In this document: positions 16,430 to 25,261 of the stretch, piece by piece
Numbering within the stretch: position 1 is the first letter of the stretch
How the letters are laid out: each line of letters starts with the position of its first letter
The notes under the pieces: model-generated
Database searches by the model: none
What the model saw: the letters and a program-made list of their open reading frames with translations, nothing else
What the model was told of the DNA's origin: nothing
Position numbers and translations under genes: made by a program
Source: Streptomyces marispadix
GTDB lineage: Bacteria > Actinomycetota > Actinomycetes > Streptomycetales > Streptomycetaceae
Assembly (NCBI RefSeq): GCF_022524345.1
Contig: NZ_JAKWJU010000002.1
Span: 2,108,001-2,172,000, forward strand
DNA length: 64,000 nt
Direction: 5' to 3'

Positions 16430-17299
16430 TCAGTCCTTCACCGCGCCCCCGAGCCCGGCCACCAGCCGCCGCTGCACGAGGACGAAGAAGACCAGCACGG
16501 GCAGGGTCATCACCGTCGAGGCGGCCATCACCCCGCCCCAGTCGGGGGTTTCGGTGTCGAAGAAGACCAGCAGCGCCATGGGAAGGGTCGAGTTCTCGGT
16601 GGCGGAGATGATGAACGACTTGGCGAAGAGGAAGTCGTTCCACGTCGAGATGAACGAGAAGACGCTGGTGGCCACGAGCCCGGGAAACACCAGCGGGAAG
16701 AGAATCCGCCACAGGAACCGCGCACGTCCCGCTCCGTCGATCGCGGCCTGTTCCTCCAGCTCCTCCGGGACCGCCTTCACAAAGCCCCTCAGCATCCACA
16801 CCGCGAACGGCAGCGAGAACGCCAGATGCGGAAGCACCAGCGACACAAGGGAGTTGAGGGCGCCGATATCCCGCATGAGGAAGAACATCGGAATGGTCAG
16901 CGCCTCCACGGGCACCATCTGCGCCACGAGGAAAAGGATCAGCAGCGTCGTACGGAAACGGAAACGGAAACGCGTCACCGCCGTCGCCGCGAGAAACGCG
17001 ATGAGGGCGGAGGCGACGACCACCGTGCCCGCGACCAGCAGGCTGTTGAGGAAGTAGCGGCCGAAGTCCCGCTGCCCGAAGACCCGTTGGAAGGCGTCGA
17101 GGGACGGATTCAGCGTCCATGGAACGGGGTGCGCGGAGCGTACTTCCCCGGCCGGTTTGAACGCCGAAAGCACCATCCAGTACAGGGGAAAGGCCACCAC
17201 GAGCGCGACGCCCACCGCCGTCGTCTCCGCCGCGGCACGCCACACCTTCGCAGTCGCCCTTACGGGCCGTCTCGCGCGTACCGCGACCGCGGATCTCAC
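16430..17299 (-). CDS. Sugar ABC transporter permease, MalG type (289 aa)
   Basis: Inner-membrane permease of the CUT1 family: six hydrophobic segments, beginning with VGVALVVAFPLYWMVLSAF, and the EAA loop EELEEQAAIDGAGRARFLWRI-like segment that docks the ATPase. GTG start at 17299 overlaps the stop of the partner permease (GTGA). Forms the translocation pore with the product of 17296-18270. No ATPase gene is in the operon; in Streptomyces such importers commonly share the multiple-sugar ATPase MsiK (family knowledge), which is probably encoded elsewhere. Confidence 0.9.
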   Translation of the reverse strand: MRSAVAVRARRPVRATAKVWRAAAETTAVGVALVVAFPLYWMVLSAFKPAGEVRSAHPVPWTLNPSLDAFQRVFGQRDFGRYFLNSLLVAGTVVVASALIAFLAATAVTRFRFRFRTTLLILFLVAQMVPVEALTIPMFFLMRDIGALNSLVSLVLPHLAFSLPFAVWMLRGFVKAVPEELEEQAAIDGAGRARFLWRILFPLVFPGLVATSVFSFISTWNDFLFAKSFIISATENSTLPMALLVFFDTETPDWGGVMAASTVMTLPVLVFFVLVQRRLVAGLGGAVKD

Positions 17300-18270
17300 A
17301 GCTCCTCGCCCCTCCTCCTCATCAGCCGGAGATACAGCACCGTGACGGCGAGAAGTACGAGCAGCGTCACGACACCGATCGCCGCTCCGAGGCTGTACTG
17401 CGAGGACGCGAACGCCTTCTGGTACGCGTACACATTGAGCACGAGATTCTGCCCCGCGACTCCGCCGCCGCCCGTCATCACATAGATCTGCGTGAAGATC
17501 TTGAAGTCCCAGATCACCGACTGGACCGTCACGACGAGCAGTACGGGCCGCAGCATCGGCGCCGTCACACTGCGCCAAGTGCGCCACTGCGACGCCCCGT
17601 CGAGCGCGGCGGCCTCCAGCACCTCCTGCGGTACGGCCCTGATCCCCGCGTACACCGTGACCATCACCAGCGGGAACGAGCACCACACCACTTCGAGGAA
17701 GACCAGCGCGAAGGCGCTCATGCGGCCGTACGTCCAGGAGAAGTCACCGAGTCCCAGCACCCTGTTGACGGGCCCGAAGTCGGCGTCGAAGAGGAACAGC
17801 CAGACCGTGGAGCCGGTGACGGCGGGCGTCGCCCACGCCCCCAGCGCCGCCAGCGAAAGCAGCAGCCGCGGCAGCGCCCTGACGCGGGTGAGCAGCACCG
17901 CCAGCGAACAGCCGGTGGCGAGGGTGCCCACCACGCAGGCGGCGGCGAAGAGCACCGTCGCCAGCAGCACCTGCCGGAACATGCCGTCGGAGAAGAGCCT
18001 CGCGTAGTTGCCCAGTCCCTGGAAGGACGTCGGCCTGCCGCCGCTGACCTGGGCCTGGGTGTATTCGAGCAGCGAGATCAGGCCGAGCTGGTAGACGGGG
18101 TAGGCCAGCAGCCCAGCGAGCACCAGCAGCGCCGGAGCCAGACAGAGCCAGGGGGTCCGGCTCCCTTGCCGCACGGGCCTGTCGGGCCCTGCGCGGGCAC
18201 GGCCGCCCCTGACCCCACGCGTGCGGGACTGGGCCGGTCCCGGCCGCCGGGCGGGCGCGAACGCGCTCAC
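17296..18270 (-). CDS. Sugar ABC transporter permease, MalF type (324 aa)
   Basis: CUT1 permease with a long cytoplasmic N-terminus (~50 residues, Arg/Pro-rich) and six membrane segments, the first at PWLCLAPALLVLAGLLAYPVY; the EAA loop is VPQEVLEAAALDGASQWRTW. GTG at 18270 overlaps the lipoprotein gene stop by four bases (GTGA), which sets the start although the frame is open further upstream. With the MalG-type partner it forms the membrane channel of a carbohydrate importer. Confidence 0.9.
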   Translation of the reverse strand: MSAFAPARRPGPAQSRTRGVRGGRARAGPDRPVRQGSRTPWLCLAPALLVLAGLLAYPVYQLGLISLLEYTQAQVSGGRPTSFQGLGNYARLFSDGMFRQVLLATVLFAAACVVGTLATGCSLAVLLTRVRALPRLLLSLAALGAWATPAVTGSTVWLFLFDADFGPVNRVLGLGDFSWTYGRMSAFALVFLEVVWCSFPLVMVTVYAGIRAVPQEVLEAAALDGASQWRTWRSVTAPMLRPVLLVVTVQSVIWDFKIFTQIYVMTGGGGVAGQNLVLNVYAYQKAFASSQYSLGAAIGVVTLLVLLAVTVLYLRLMRRRGEEL

Positions 18271-19640
18271 TTCGCGAACGCCTCGTCCATCTTCCGCGCG
18301 GCCTCCGCCGCGGCCTCGTGCACGCTCCGCTTCCCCGCGGCGATCTGCTGGAACATCGCAGGCAGCACCTGCCCGGCGTCTATCTCCGCCCATGCGGGGG
18401 TCGCTGGCACGAACTCCGTTCCGGCATCGAGTGTTTCGACGAACGGCTCGGCGAACTGCTCCTTCTCGGCGGCCTGTTCACGTGTGTCGGTGAACGTCGG
18501 CAGAAAGCCCATGGCGTCGAAGAGCCGCCGCTGCGTGGACTTCCCGGCCAGCTCCCGCATCAGCGCCACGGCCAGCGTGCGGTGCGAAGTGCTCTTCACC
18601 ACACCGATGTTGTTGCCGCCGGCGAAGGCGGGCGCGATGCTGCCCCGCTCGACGCCGGGGAGCGGTACGACGTCGTAGTCGTCCCCGGCCTTGCCGTCCT
18701 CGACGGCACGCCGGTTGAAGTCTCCGGCGACGACCATCGCGGCCTTGCCCGCCGCGAAGGACTCGACCGCCTCGTTGCCGCCCATCTGCGCGCACTTCGC
18801 GGCCGGGCAGTTGTCGTCGCCGAACAGGTCCGTGTAGGCGGCGATTCCGCGCTCGGCCCGAGCGCCGTCGATGCGGGACGTGAACGTTCCGTCCCGCTTC
18901 CTCCCGGCGAGCGAGCCGCCGTGCGCCCAGATGAACGGCATGGCGCCGTACGTGTAGGCACCGCCCACGGCCAGGCCGTGCATGCCGGGCCGCTTCGCCC
19001 GTATCTTCCGTGCGGCGGCGGCGACTTCGCCGAGCGTACGGGGCACCTCGATGCCGAGGTCCTTGAGGACGCCGGTGCGGTAGTACAGCGCACGCACGCC
19101 CACGAACAGCGGCGCGCCGTAGATCCGCCCGTCCACCGTCACCGACCTCTTCGCCGTCGGGTCGATGTCGCGCGTCTGCGGCCAGTCGGCGAACTCGTCG
19201 CTCACATCGGCCAGTCCGCCGCTCTCCACATATCCGGCGGTGTCCGTGTTGCCGTACTCGATGACGTCGGGCGCGGACGAAGGGTCGTTGAAGGCGCCCT
19301 TGATCCGCTCGGCGCGGCTGTCGACGGGGATGTACTGCACATCGACCCGCACGCCCCTGTGCTGCTTCTCGAACTTCCGCACCACACCGTCGACTACGCG
19401 CTCCTTGGGCCCGTTGCCGACCTCGCGGAAGAGCCAGACCCGCAGCGTGCCGCTCTTGTCGTCCTTCTGCGGCGTGCCGCCGGACGTGGACGGCGCACAA
19501 CCCGACAGCAGCGTGCCCGTCAGCGCGAGTGCCGGCGCCAGCGCCGACGCCGAAGCGAGTGGCGTTCTGCGTACGGCAGTTCGTACGGCGAGTACGGCGA
19601 GTACGGCATGTGCGGCAGCAGTTCGTACGGCCGACTTCAC
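18267..19640 (-). CDS. Sugar-binding lipoprotein of ABC importer (457 aa)
   Basis: Extracellular solute-binding protein (family 1). A basic N-terminus, hydrophobic stretch and lipobox LSGC mark lipid attachment; the mature protein has the usual SBP features (TLRVWLF strand, ALYYRTGVLKDLGIEVP, FAAGKAAMVVAGDFN). GTG at 19640 is chosen because GGGAGGGTTGGGGG lies upstream and the signal peptide starts there. First gene of an operon with two permeases and a GH20 hexosaminidase, an order like the Streptomyces dasABC-hexosaminidase locus for chitobiose/GlcNAc uptake. The substrate is inferred from the hexosaminidase only, and the usual dasR regulator is not adjacent. Two operator-like sites lie upstream (19664-19684, 19739-19754). 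Confidence 0.85.
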   Translation of the reverse strand: MKSAVRTAAAHAVLAVLAVRTAVRRTPLASASALAPALALTGTLLSGCAPSTSGGTPQKDDKSGTLRVWLFREVGNGPKERVVDGVVRKFEKQHRGVRVDVQYIPVDSRAERIKGAFNDPSSAPDVIEYGNTDTAGYVESGGLADVSDEFADWPQTRDIDPTAKRSVTVDGRIYGAPLFVGVRALYYRTGVLKDLGIEVPRTLGEVAAAARKIRAKRPGMHGLAVGGAYTYGAMPFIWAHGGSLAGRKRDGTFTSRIDGARAERGIAAYTDLFGDDNCPAAKCAQMGGNEAVESFAAGKAAMVVAGDFNRRAVEDGKAGDDYDVVPLPGVERGSIAPAFAGGNNIGVVKSTSHRTLAVALMRELAGKSTQRRLFDAMGFLPTFTDTREQAAEKEQFAEPFVETLDAGTEFVPATPAWAEIDAGQVLPAMFQQIAAGKRSVHEAAAEAARKMDEAFAK

Positions 19641-19663
19641 GGCGAACCCCCAACCCTCCCAGG

Positions 19664-19684
19664 GCGTTGCAGAGTTCGCAACGC
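19664..19684. promoter_or_regulatory. Operator-like inverted repeat upstream of the sugar ABC operon
   Basis: Perfect 7-base arms GCGTTGC (19664-19670) and GCAACGC (19678-19684) around the 7-base spacer AGAGTTC, 24-44 bases before the GTG of the lipoprotein gene. Size, symmetry and position suit a dimeric repressor site (LacI, GntR or ROK type). No regulator gene is adjacent. Confidence 0.5.
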
Positions 19685-19738
19685 AAGTTCCGCATCGCAC
19701 AACCGCTAGGAGATTACGAGCCCCCGCCACGTCCGGCA

Positions 19739-19754
19739 ATAGGTCTCGACCAAT
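19739..19754. promoter_or_regulatory. DasR-box-like 16-mer
   Basis: ATAGGTCTCGACCAAT matches the recalled DasR element ACTGGTCTAGACCACT at 12 of 16 positions, with the GGTCT and GACCA half-sites intact. It lies about 100 bases upstream of the sugar-binding lipoprotein gene, consistent with GlcN-6-P-responsive control of a chito-sugar importer and hexosaminidase. Confidence 0.4.
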
Positions 19755-19845
19755 CCTTCCCGGGTGTGTGCCGCGAACCACCACGTGCGCCTTGGAGCAT
19801 TCGGAGGGGCACACCGGCCCGGCGCCCGCCCCAGTTCAATGCGAA

Positions 19846-19883
19846 GCGCCCCGCCCGTCCCGGTGAGGGGACGGACGGGGCGC
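19846..19883. terminator. Strong hairpin terminator
   Basis: 16-base arms (19846-19861 and 19868-19883) pair at 15 of 16 positions around a six-base loop; very GC-rich, without a clear T tract, as is common in Streptomyces. It would insulate the sugar operon from transcription arriving from the DUF3039 side. Confidence 0.6.
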
Positions 19884-20069
19884 GACATGAGCCTTGCACG
19901 GTGTACCACCGGGGCACCGGCGGAAGGAGACGGAACGCAGCCGGAGCGGAGCGTAAGGAGGACGGGCGAAGAGGAACGAGAGCCCGTGACAGCCGGGCCT
20001 AGCGGTCGGCCGGGGCCACCGGGTCGGGCGCAGCCTCCCGGACGTCAACGCCCCGAACGGTCAAGCGAC

Positions 20070-20090
20070 CCGGGCGACTTCACCGCCCGG
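20070..20090. terminator. Short hairpin downstream of the DUF3039 gene
   Basis: CCGGGCG (20070-20076) and CGCCCGG (20084-20090) pair perfectly around a seven-base loop, about 50 bases after the DUF3039 stop on the minus strand. No T tract. Confidence 0.35.
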
Positions 20091-20141
20091 ACCCAGCTCC
20101 GCTCACGGCAGTCTCTACGGCGATCCGCGCGAAGCGCGCGG

Positions 20142-20438
20142 CTACTTGCCGCCGCCCTTGCCGTCCTTGCCGCCGCCCTTGTCACCGCCGGAACTCATCG
20201 TCTCGTAGATCTCTTTGCACATGGGACAGACCGGGTACTTCTTCGGGTCACGCCCTGGCACCCAGACCTTGCCGCAGAGCGCCACGACGGGAGTCCCGTC
20301 CATGGCGCTCGCCATGATCTTGTCCTTCTGGACGTAATGGGCGAACCGTTCGTGGTCGCCGTCTCCATGCGAAGTCTGCGGCGTCGGTTCGACGAGGGTG
20401 CCGGTGCCCGTACCGCGCTCAGGCTCAACAGTGCTCAT
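20142..20438 (-). CDS. DUF3039 family small protein (98 aa)
   Basis: Soluble actinobacterial protein of unknown function. The conserved core is FAHYVQKDKIMASAMDGTPV, followed by ALCGKVWVPGRDPKKYPVC and CPMCKE: three or four cysteines that could bind zinc. The C-terminus is Gly/Lys-rich and disordered. ATG at 20438 is chosen by the family start MSTVEP; there is no good ribosome site, but TAGGCT lies eight bases before the ATG and fits a -10 box, so the mRNA may be leaderless. It sits just downstream of the YqgE/AlgH gene on the same strand. Confidence 0.85.
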   Translation of the reverse strand: MSTVEPERGTGTGTLVEPTPQTSHGDGDHERFAHYVQKDKIMASAMDGTPVVALCGKVWVPGRDPKKYPVCPMCKEIYETMSSGGDKGGGKDGKGGGK

Positions 20439-20449
20439 GCGGACCAAGC

Positions 20450-21133
20450 CTAATTCAGCGACGCATCGTCCGGGTACGTGGCCACCATCGCCAGTTCGTT
20501 GCGCTGGCGCCGCAGCACGGACCGCCACAGACGCTCGGGCGAGGGGGACGAGACGTCGCCCGGCTCGGACTCCACGACGTACCACGCGCCCTCGGACAGC
20601 TCCTTCTCAAGCTGCCCCGGACCCCACCCGGCGTATCCGGCGAAGATCCGCAGCGAGCCCAGCTCGGCGGCGAGCAGCTCCGGCGGCGCCTCCAGGTCGA
20701 CAAGGCCGATCGCGCCGTGCACACGGCGCCAGCCCAGCGGCCCGTCATGGGCCTCGTCGTCGTCCTCGCGCTCCTCGCGTCCCTCGTGCTCGCCGTCGCG
20801 GCGGTCCGCGGACACCCCGGCACCGTCCCGTACCGCGCCACGGTCCGCCGTGGCACGCCTGCCGCCCTGCGACGCGGGTACGACGGCCACGCCGAGCGCC
20901 GCGTCGAGCGAGACCGGCCCGCCCTGGAAGACCACGCCGGGCTCTCCGGCGAGCGACGCCCAGGGCTCCAGGATGTCGCCTACGTCCACGGGCGTCGGGC
21001 GGTTGAGCACCACACCGAGCGACCCCTCCGCGTCGTGGTCGAGCAGCAGCACCACGGCCCGGTCGAAGTTCGGGTCAGCCAGCACCGGAGTGGCGACCAG
21101 CAGCCGCCCGGTGAGCGAAGACACCTCGGTCAT
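20450..21133 (-). CDS. YqgE/AlgH family protein with a charged internal insertion (227 aa)
   Basis: YqgE/AlgH fold: LTGRLLVATPVLADPNFDRAVVLLLDHDAEGSLGVVLNRP in pieces at the N-terminus, FQGGPVS in the middle, and RIFAGYAGWGPGQLEKEL near the C-terminus, the family signatures. The biochemical role is not established. Compared with typical ~185-residue members it has ~35 extra residues around 115-150, dominated by Arg, Asp, Glu and Gly (DGEHEGREEREDDDEA), inserted between two core strands; this loop is probably surface exposed. ATG at 21133 is chosen by family length; the longer frame to 21460 is not supported. Divergent from murA. Confidence 0.85.
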   Translation of the reverse strand: MTEVSSLTGRLLVATPVLADPNFDRAVVLLLDHDAEGSLGVVLNRPTPVDVGDILEPWASLAGEPGVVFQGGPVSLDAALGVAVVPASQGGRRATADRGAVRDGAGVSADRRDGEHEGREEREDDDEAHDGPLGWRRVHGAIGLVDLEAPPELLAAELGSLRIFAGYAGWGPGQLEKELSEGAWYVVESEPGDVSSPSPERLWRSVLRRQRNELAMVATYPDDASLN

Positions 21134-21499
21134 AGGCCAATGATCCCGCACCTGCGGCCTCCGTGTGCGCCAACGGCCGGATCGGTCCGCTTCGACCCGG
21201 CGTACGCCCAGGTCACCACGTATGCACGGAATCTGAGCGCACCGGCTGCGAACTCCCCGCGAGCCCCCCGCACGACCCGCACCGCGCCCGCAACTCCGCT
21301 CACGCAACGGCACATTCACGTCACGCAACGTGACAGTTCTTCCGCATTCCGTCATCGCTCGCCCCACGGCACTTACGCGGGGGTGCGCCGGGACCATTAC
21401 GATTGTCCTTCGTCCTTGCCCAAGAATCCTCCAGGGCTTCCGAGGCGCACCAAGCCTCAAGTCATCTGCCCCGAACCGTCTTCAGGAACGCGGAGATCC
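21134..21499. other. Divergent intergenic region yqgE/murA
   Basis: 366 bases without a gene. An inverted repeat GTCACG-caa-CGTGAC lies at 21320-21334, and TACGAT around 21399 could be a -10 box for murA, though no good -35 accompanies it. Confidence 0.4.
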
Positions 21500-22819
21500 A
21501 TGACCGACGACGTCCTGCTCGTCCACGGCGGCACCCCGCTCGATGGCGAGATCCGTGTCCGTGGCGCCAAGAACCTCGTTCCGAAGGCGATGGTCGCAGC
21601 GCTGCTGGGAAGCGAGCCGAGCCGGCTGCGCAACGTCCCCGACATCCGCGACGTGCGCGTCGTGCGGGGCCTTCTGGAACTGCACGGCACGACCGTGACC
21701 TCCGGCGAGGAGACGGGCGAGCTGGTGCTCGACCCGTCCCACGTGGAGAGCGCCAACGTCGCCGACATCGACGCGCACGCGGGCTCCTCCCGCATCCCCA
21801 TCCTCTTCTGCGGCCCGCTGCTGCACCGCCTGGGGCACGCCTTCATCCCCGGCCTCGGCGGCTGCGACATCGGCGGCCGTCCCGTCGACTTCCACTTCGA
21901 CGTGCTGCGCCAGTTCGGCGCGACGATCGAGAAACGAGCCGACGGCCAGTATCTGGAGGCCCCGCAGCGGCTGCGCGGCACGAAGATCCGGCTGCCGTAC
22001 CCGTCCGTCGGCTCCACCGAGCAGGTGCTGCTCACGGCCGTGCTCGCCGAGGGCTCCACCGAGCTGAGCAACGCCGCCGTCGAGCCCGAGATCGAAGACC
22101 TCATCTGCGTGCTCCAGAAGATGGGCGCGATCATCTCGATGGACACCGACCGCACGATCCGCATCACCGGCGTCGACAAGCTCGGCGGCTACACCCACAG
22201 CGCGCTCCCAGACCGCCTGGAGGCGGCCTCCTGGGCGAGCGCGGCGCTCGCGACGGAGGGCAGCGTCTTCGTCAGGGGCGCGAGCCAGCGCGAGATGATG
22301 ACCTTCCTCAACACCTTCCGCAAGGTCGGCGGCGCCTTCGAAGTCCTCGACGAGGGAATCAGGTTCTGGCACCCGGGCGGCCCCCTGAAGTCCATCGCGC
22401 TGGAGACGGACGTACACCCCGGCTTCCAGACCGACTGGCAGCAGCCGCTCGTCGTCGCCCTCACCCAGGCCACGGGGCTGTCCATCGTCCACGAGACGGT
22501 CTACGAGTCCCGCCTCGGCTTCACCTCCGCGCTGAACCAGATGGGCGCCCACATCCAACTCTACCGCGAGTGCCTCGGCGGCTCCGCCTGCCGCTTCGGG
22601 CAGCGCAACTTCCTGCACTCCGCGGTGGTTTCGGGCCCGACGAAGCTCCAGGGCTCGGACCTGATCATCCCCGACCTGCGCGGCGGCTTCTCGTATCTGA
22701 TCGCGGCACTGGCCGCACAGGGCACCTCCCGCGTACACGGCATCGACCTGATCAACCGCGGCTACGAGAACTTCATGAACAAGCTCGCAGAACTGGGCGC
22801 CAAGGCCGAACGGCCCTGA
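21500..22819 (+). CDS. murA: UDP-N-acetylglucosamine 1-carboxyvinyltransferase
   Basis: MurA (439 aa) catalyses enolpyruvyl transfer from PEP to UDP-GlcNAc, the first committed step of peptidoglycan synthesis, in the cytoplasm. The EPSP-synthase fold is complete; GAKNLVPKAM carries the Lys-Asn substrate pair, and the PEP-reactive cysteine is in GGCDIGGRPVD, the site targeted by fosfomycin (Cys, so sensitive-type rather than the Asp variant). ATG at 21500 follows GGAG with suitable spacing; the open frame upstream is not used. The gene is followed by a hairpin terminator and the convergent hup gene. Confidence 0.96.
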   Translation: MTDDVLLVHGGTPLDGEIRVRGAKNLVPKAMVAALLGSEPSRLRNVPDIRDVRVVRGLLELHGTTVTSGEETGELVLDPSHVESANVADIDAHAGSSRIPILFCGPLLHRLGHAFIPGLGGCDIGGRPVDFHFDVLRQFGATIEKRADGQYLEAPQRLRGTKIRLPYPSVGSTEQVLLTAVLAEGSTELSNAAVEPEIEDLICVLQKMGAIISMDTDRTIRITGVDKLGGYTHSALPDRLEAASWASAALATEGSVFVRGASQREMMTFLNTFRKVGGAFEVLDEGIRFWHPGGPLKSIALETDVHPGFQTDWQQPLVVALTQATGLSIVHETVYESRLGFTSALNQMGAHIQLYRECLGGSACRFGQRNFLHSAVVSGPTKLQGSDLIIPDLRGGFSYLIAALAAQGTSRVHGIDLINRGYENFMNKLAELGAKAERP

Positions 22820-22880
22820 GCCGTCAGGTCTCAGCTCCCAGGCGAGTGTCGTGAGAATCACGTGCTCCAGGACGCACGAA

Positions 22881-22910
22881 GGGCGGTCACCCCCTGCGGG
22901 GTGACCGCCC
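22881..22910. terminator. Bidirectional terminator between murA and hup
   Basis: A perfect 13-base stem (22881-22893 with 22898-22910) and the tetraloop CTGC. It lies between convergent genes and can serve both. Confidence 0.85.
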
Positions 22911-22963
22911 TCGTCGTGTGTGGCCCGGAGCGGCCGGCAGCCGTTCCCGGCCCCGTGGGCCGC

Positions 22964-23245
22964 TTACTTGCCCTTGGCGGATTCCTTGAGCTTCGAGCCG
23001 GCCGACACCTTCACGCTGTACCCGGCCGGAATCTCGATCGGGTCTCCGGTCTGCGGGTTCCGCGCGGTACGGGCCGCACGGTGCGTGCGCTCGAAGGTGA
23101 GGAAACCGGGGATGGTGACCTTCTCGTCGCCCTTGGAGACGACCTCGCCGACGGTCTCGGCGAGGGCGGCCAGAACGGCGTCGGCGTCCTTACGGGTCAC
23201 CTCGGCGCGCTCGGAGAGAGCGGCCACCAGCTCACTGCGGTTCAT
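22964..23245 (-). CDS. hup: DNA-binding protein HU (short, HupA type)
   Basis: 93-residue HU-family nucleoid protein: MNRSELVAALSERAEVTRKDA helices, dimer core VTIPGFLTFE and the DNA-bending arm with RNPQTGDPIEIPAG. It lacks the long Lys/Ala-rich tail of the second Streptomyces HU (HupS), so it is the vegetative short form. The ATG at 23245 follows GGGAG. Monocistronic and convergent with murA. Confidence 0.95.
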   Translation of the reverse strand: MNRSELVAALSERAEVTRKDADAVLAALAETVGEVVSKGDEKVTIPGFLTFERTHRAARTARNPQTGDPIEIPAGYSVKVSAGSKLKESAKGK

Positions 23246-23788
23246 AACTCGTTACTCCCGTGTTCTTCTTGCCGATGAGGCGTGAGATCGAAGCCGATGC
23301 TGCCAGGGCCCTCGGACAGTCCCCTGACCAGGGTCTGCTTTTGAGACCCTCCCGCCCCTTGGGGAATCCCCAGGACGAAGTCCCCTGGAGACGAATCCTG
23401 CCCCTACGTGCGGCGGGAAAGCCAATCCGGAACGTACTGACAACTGCGGAGTCACACGAGCGGCGGCGACGGGCCGCGCTGTGCTGACGCCCCACAGGCT
23501 TGTGTCTGCCGCAACCCTAGAGGGGGCTCCGTGACCCCGCACCTCGCGACGCGCCGTGCCACCACGCGGTGAGCGGCCGGTTCCCGGGCCACTTCGGACA
23601 TGAACTCACCGGGCCGCGTGTACCCCCCGCGCCGCGCGCGAACCGCCGCCGTGCGGCCCGTGGGCCGGTACGCCGCACGCCGGGAAGTGACGCACGGCAC
23701 GTCGGGAAGTGACGCACGGGACGTCAGGGAGTGACGCGTTGCACGTCGGGGAGGCGGCGCGGGCCGCGCCTGGACGGTGCGGGCGTGC
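23246..23788. other. Intergenic region between malic enzyme and hup
   Basis: 543 bases. It must carry the hup promoter and leader on the right of 23245 and the malic enzyme transcript end. The only structure I see is the three-copy 22-base tandem repeat at 23681-23746. The open frames here are not supported by codon bias or ribosome sites. Confidence 0.5.
23681..23746. repeat. 22-base tandem repeat, three copies
   Basis: Copies at 23681-23702, 23703-23724 and 23725-23746 with consensus CGGGAAGTGACGCACGGCACGT; copies 1 and 2 differ at one base, copy 3 at several. A truncated fourth copy may start at 23747. Located just downstream of the malic enzyme gene. Confidence 0.8.
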
Positions 23789-25261
23789 TCACTCCGCGGT
23801 GGCCTCCGCCGCCGAGGCGGCAGCGGCCGTGGTCGCGGGCACGTGCGCGGTGACGGCCTCGCCCGCAGCGCGTGCCGCGTCCCGCACGGCGCCTGCCACG
23901 GCCCCGGAGACCTTCTCGTTGAAGACGCTGGGGATGATGTAGTTCGGGTTCAGCTCGTCGACGAGCACCACGTCGGCGAGCGCGCGGGCGGCGGCCAGCA
24001 TCATCTCGTCGTTGACGGAACGCGATTGGGCGTCCAGCAGGCCACGGAAGACGCCCGGGAAGACCAGCACGTTGTTGATCTGGTTCGGGAAGTCGGAGCG
24101 GCCCGTGGCCACGACGGCAGCCGTCTCGCGGGCGACCGCGGGGTCGACCTCCGGGTCCGGGTTGGCGAGCGCGAATACGATCGCGCCCTCCGCCATGCGC
24201 GCCACGTCTGTGCCGTTGAGCACATTCGGCGCGGAGACTCCGATGAAGACGTCGCTGCCGGCCACGGCGTCCTTCAAAGTGCCGGTGACGCCTTCGGAGT
24301 TGGTGTTGTCGGCGATCCAGCGCAGCGGTGAGCCCTCGGCCTCGCCGACGAGGTCCTCGCGCCCGTCGTGCACCACACCGTGGATGTCGGCGACGATCGC
24401 GTGCTTGACGCCTGCCTCGAGCAGCAGCTTCAGAATGGCCGTGCCGGCGGCTCCCGCCCCGGACATCACCACGCGGATGTCCTCGATGCGCTTGTCGACG
24501 ACGCGCAGCGCGTTGTAAAGCGCGGCGAGCACGACGATGGCCGTGCCGTGCTGGTCGTCGTGGAAGACGGGGATGTCGACGAGTTCACGCAGCCGAGCCT
24601 CGATCTCGAAGCAGCGCGGTGCGGAGATGTCCTCCAGGTTGATGCCGGCGAAGCCCGGGGCGATCGACCGCACGATCTCCACGATCGTGTCCGTGTCCTG
24701 GGTGTCCAGGCAGATCGGCCATGCGTCGATCCCGGCGAAGCGTTTGAAGAGGGCCGCCTTGCCCTCCATCACGGGCAGCGCGGCCTGGGGCCCGATGTTG
24801 CCGAGGCCCAGTACGGCAGAGCCGTCGGTGACCACGGCGACGCTGTTCCGCTTGATCGTCAACCGCCGTGCGTCCTCGGGGTGTTCGGCGATCTGCGTGC
24901 ACACGCGGGCCACGCCGGGCGTGTAGACCATGGAGAGATCGTCGCGGTTGCGAATGGGGTGCTTCGACGACATCTCGATCTTGCCGCCGAGGTGCATCAG
25001 GAACGTACGGTCGGAGACCTTGCCGAGCACCACGCCCTCGATGCCGCGCAGCTCGGCCACGATCTCGTCGGCGTGCGCGGTGGACGACGCGGCGATCGTG
25101 ACGTCGATACGGAGCCGCTCGTGCCCGGAGGCGGTGACATCGAGGCCGGTGACCGAACCGCCCGACGACTCCACGACCGTGGTGATCTGGCTGACCGCCG
25201 TCCCTCCCGCGGGGACCTCCAGGCGGACAGTCATCGAGTAGGAGACGCTGGGCGCGCTCAT
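23789..25261 (-). CDS. NAD(P)-dependent malic enzyme with N-terminal ACT domain (490 aa)
   Basis: Oxidative decarboxylation of malate to pyruvate. Residues ~1-75 form an ACT-like domain ([18 protein letters not shown]); the catalytic part follows with [29 protein letters not shown], the metal/malate site FHDDQHGTA and the Rossmann motif [23 protein letters not shown] and [11 protein letters not shown] are also typical. The ACT domain suggests allosteric control by a small molecule such as an amino acid. ATG at 25261 is chosen because the ACT domain starts there. The C-terminal ~30 residues are Ala-rich. Confidence 0.92.
   Translation of the reverse strand: MSAPSVSYSMTVRLEVPAGGTAVSQITTVVESSGGSVTGLDVTASGHERLRIDVTIAASSTAHADEIVAELRGIEGVVLGKVSDRTFLMHLGGKIEMSSKHPIRNRDDLSMVYTPGVARVCTQIAEHPEDARRLTIKRNSVAVVTDGSAVLGLGNIGPQAALPVMEGKAALFKRFAGIDAWPICLDTQDTDTIVEIVRSIAPGFAGINLEDISAPRCFEIEARLRELVDIPVFHDDQHGTAIVVLAALYNALRVVDKRIEDIRVVMSGAGAAGTAILKLLLEAGVKHAIVADIHGVVHDGREDLVGEAEGSPLRWIADNTNSEGVTGTLKDAVAGSDVFIGVSAPNVLNGTDVARMAEGAIVFALANPDPEVDPAVARETAAVVATGRSDFPNQINNVLVFPGVFRGLLDAQSRSVNDEMMLAAARALADVVLVDELNPNYIIPSVFNEKVSGAVAGAVRDAARAAGEAVTAHVPATTAAAASAAEATAE

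Larger units (their letters stand above)
19641..20141. other. Intergenic region between DUF3039 gene and sugar ABC operon
   Basis: 501 bases without a convincing gene. It holds the two operator-like sites and two hairpins (19846-19883, 20070-20090). The open frames here lack ribosome sites and normal codon bias. Confidence 0.5.
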
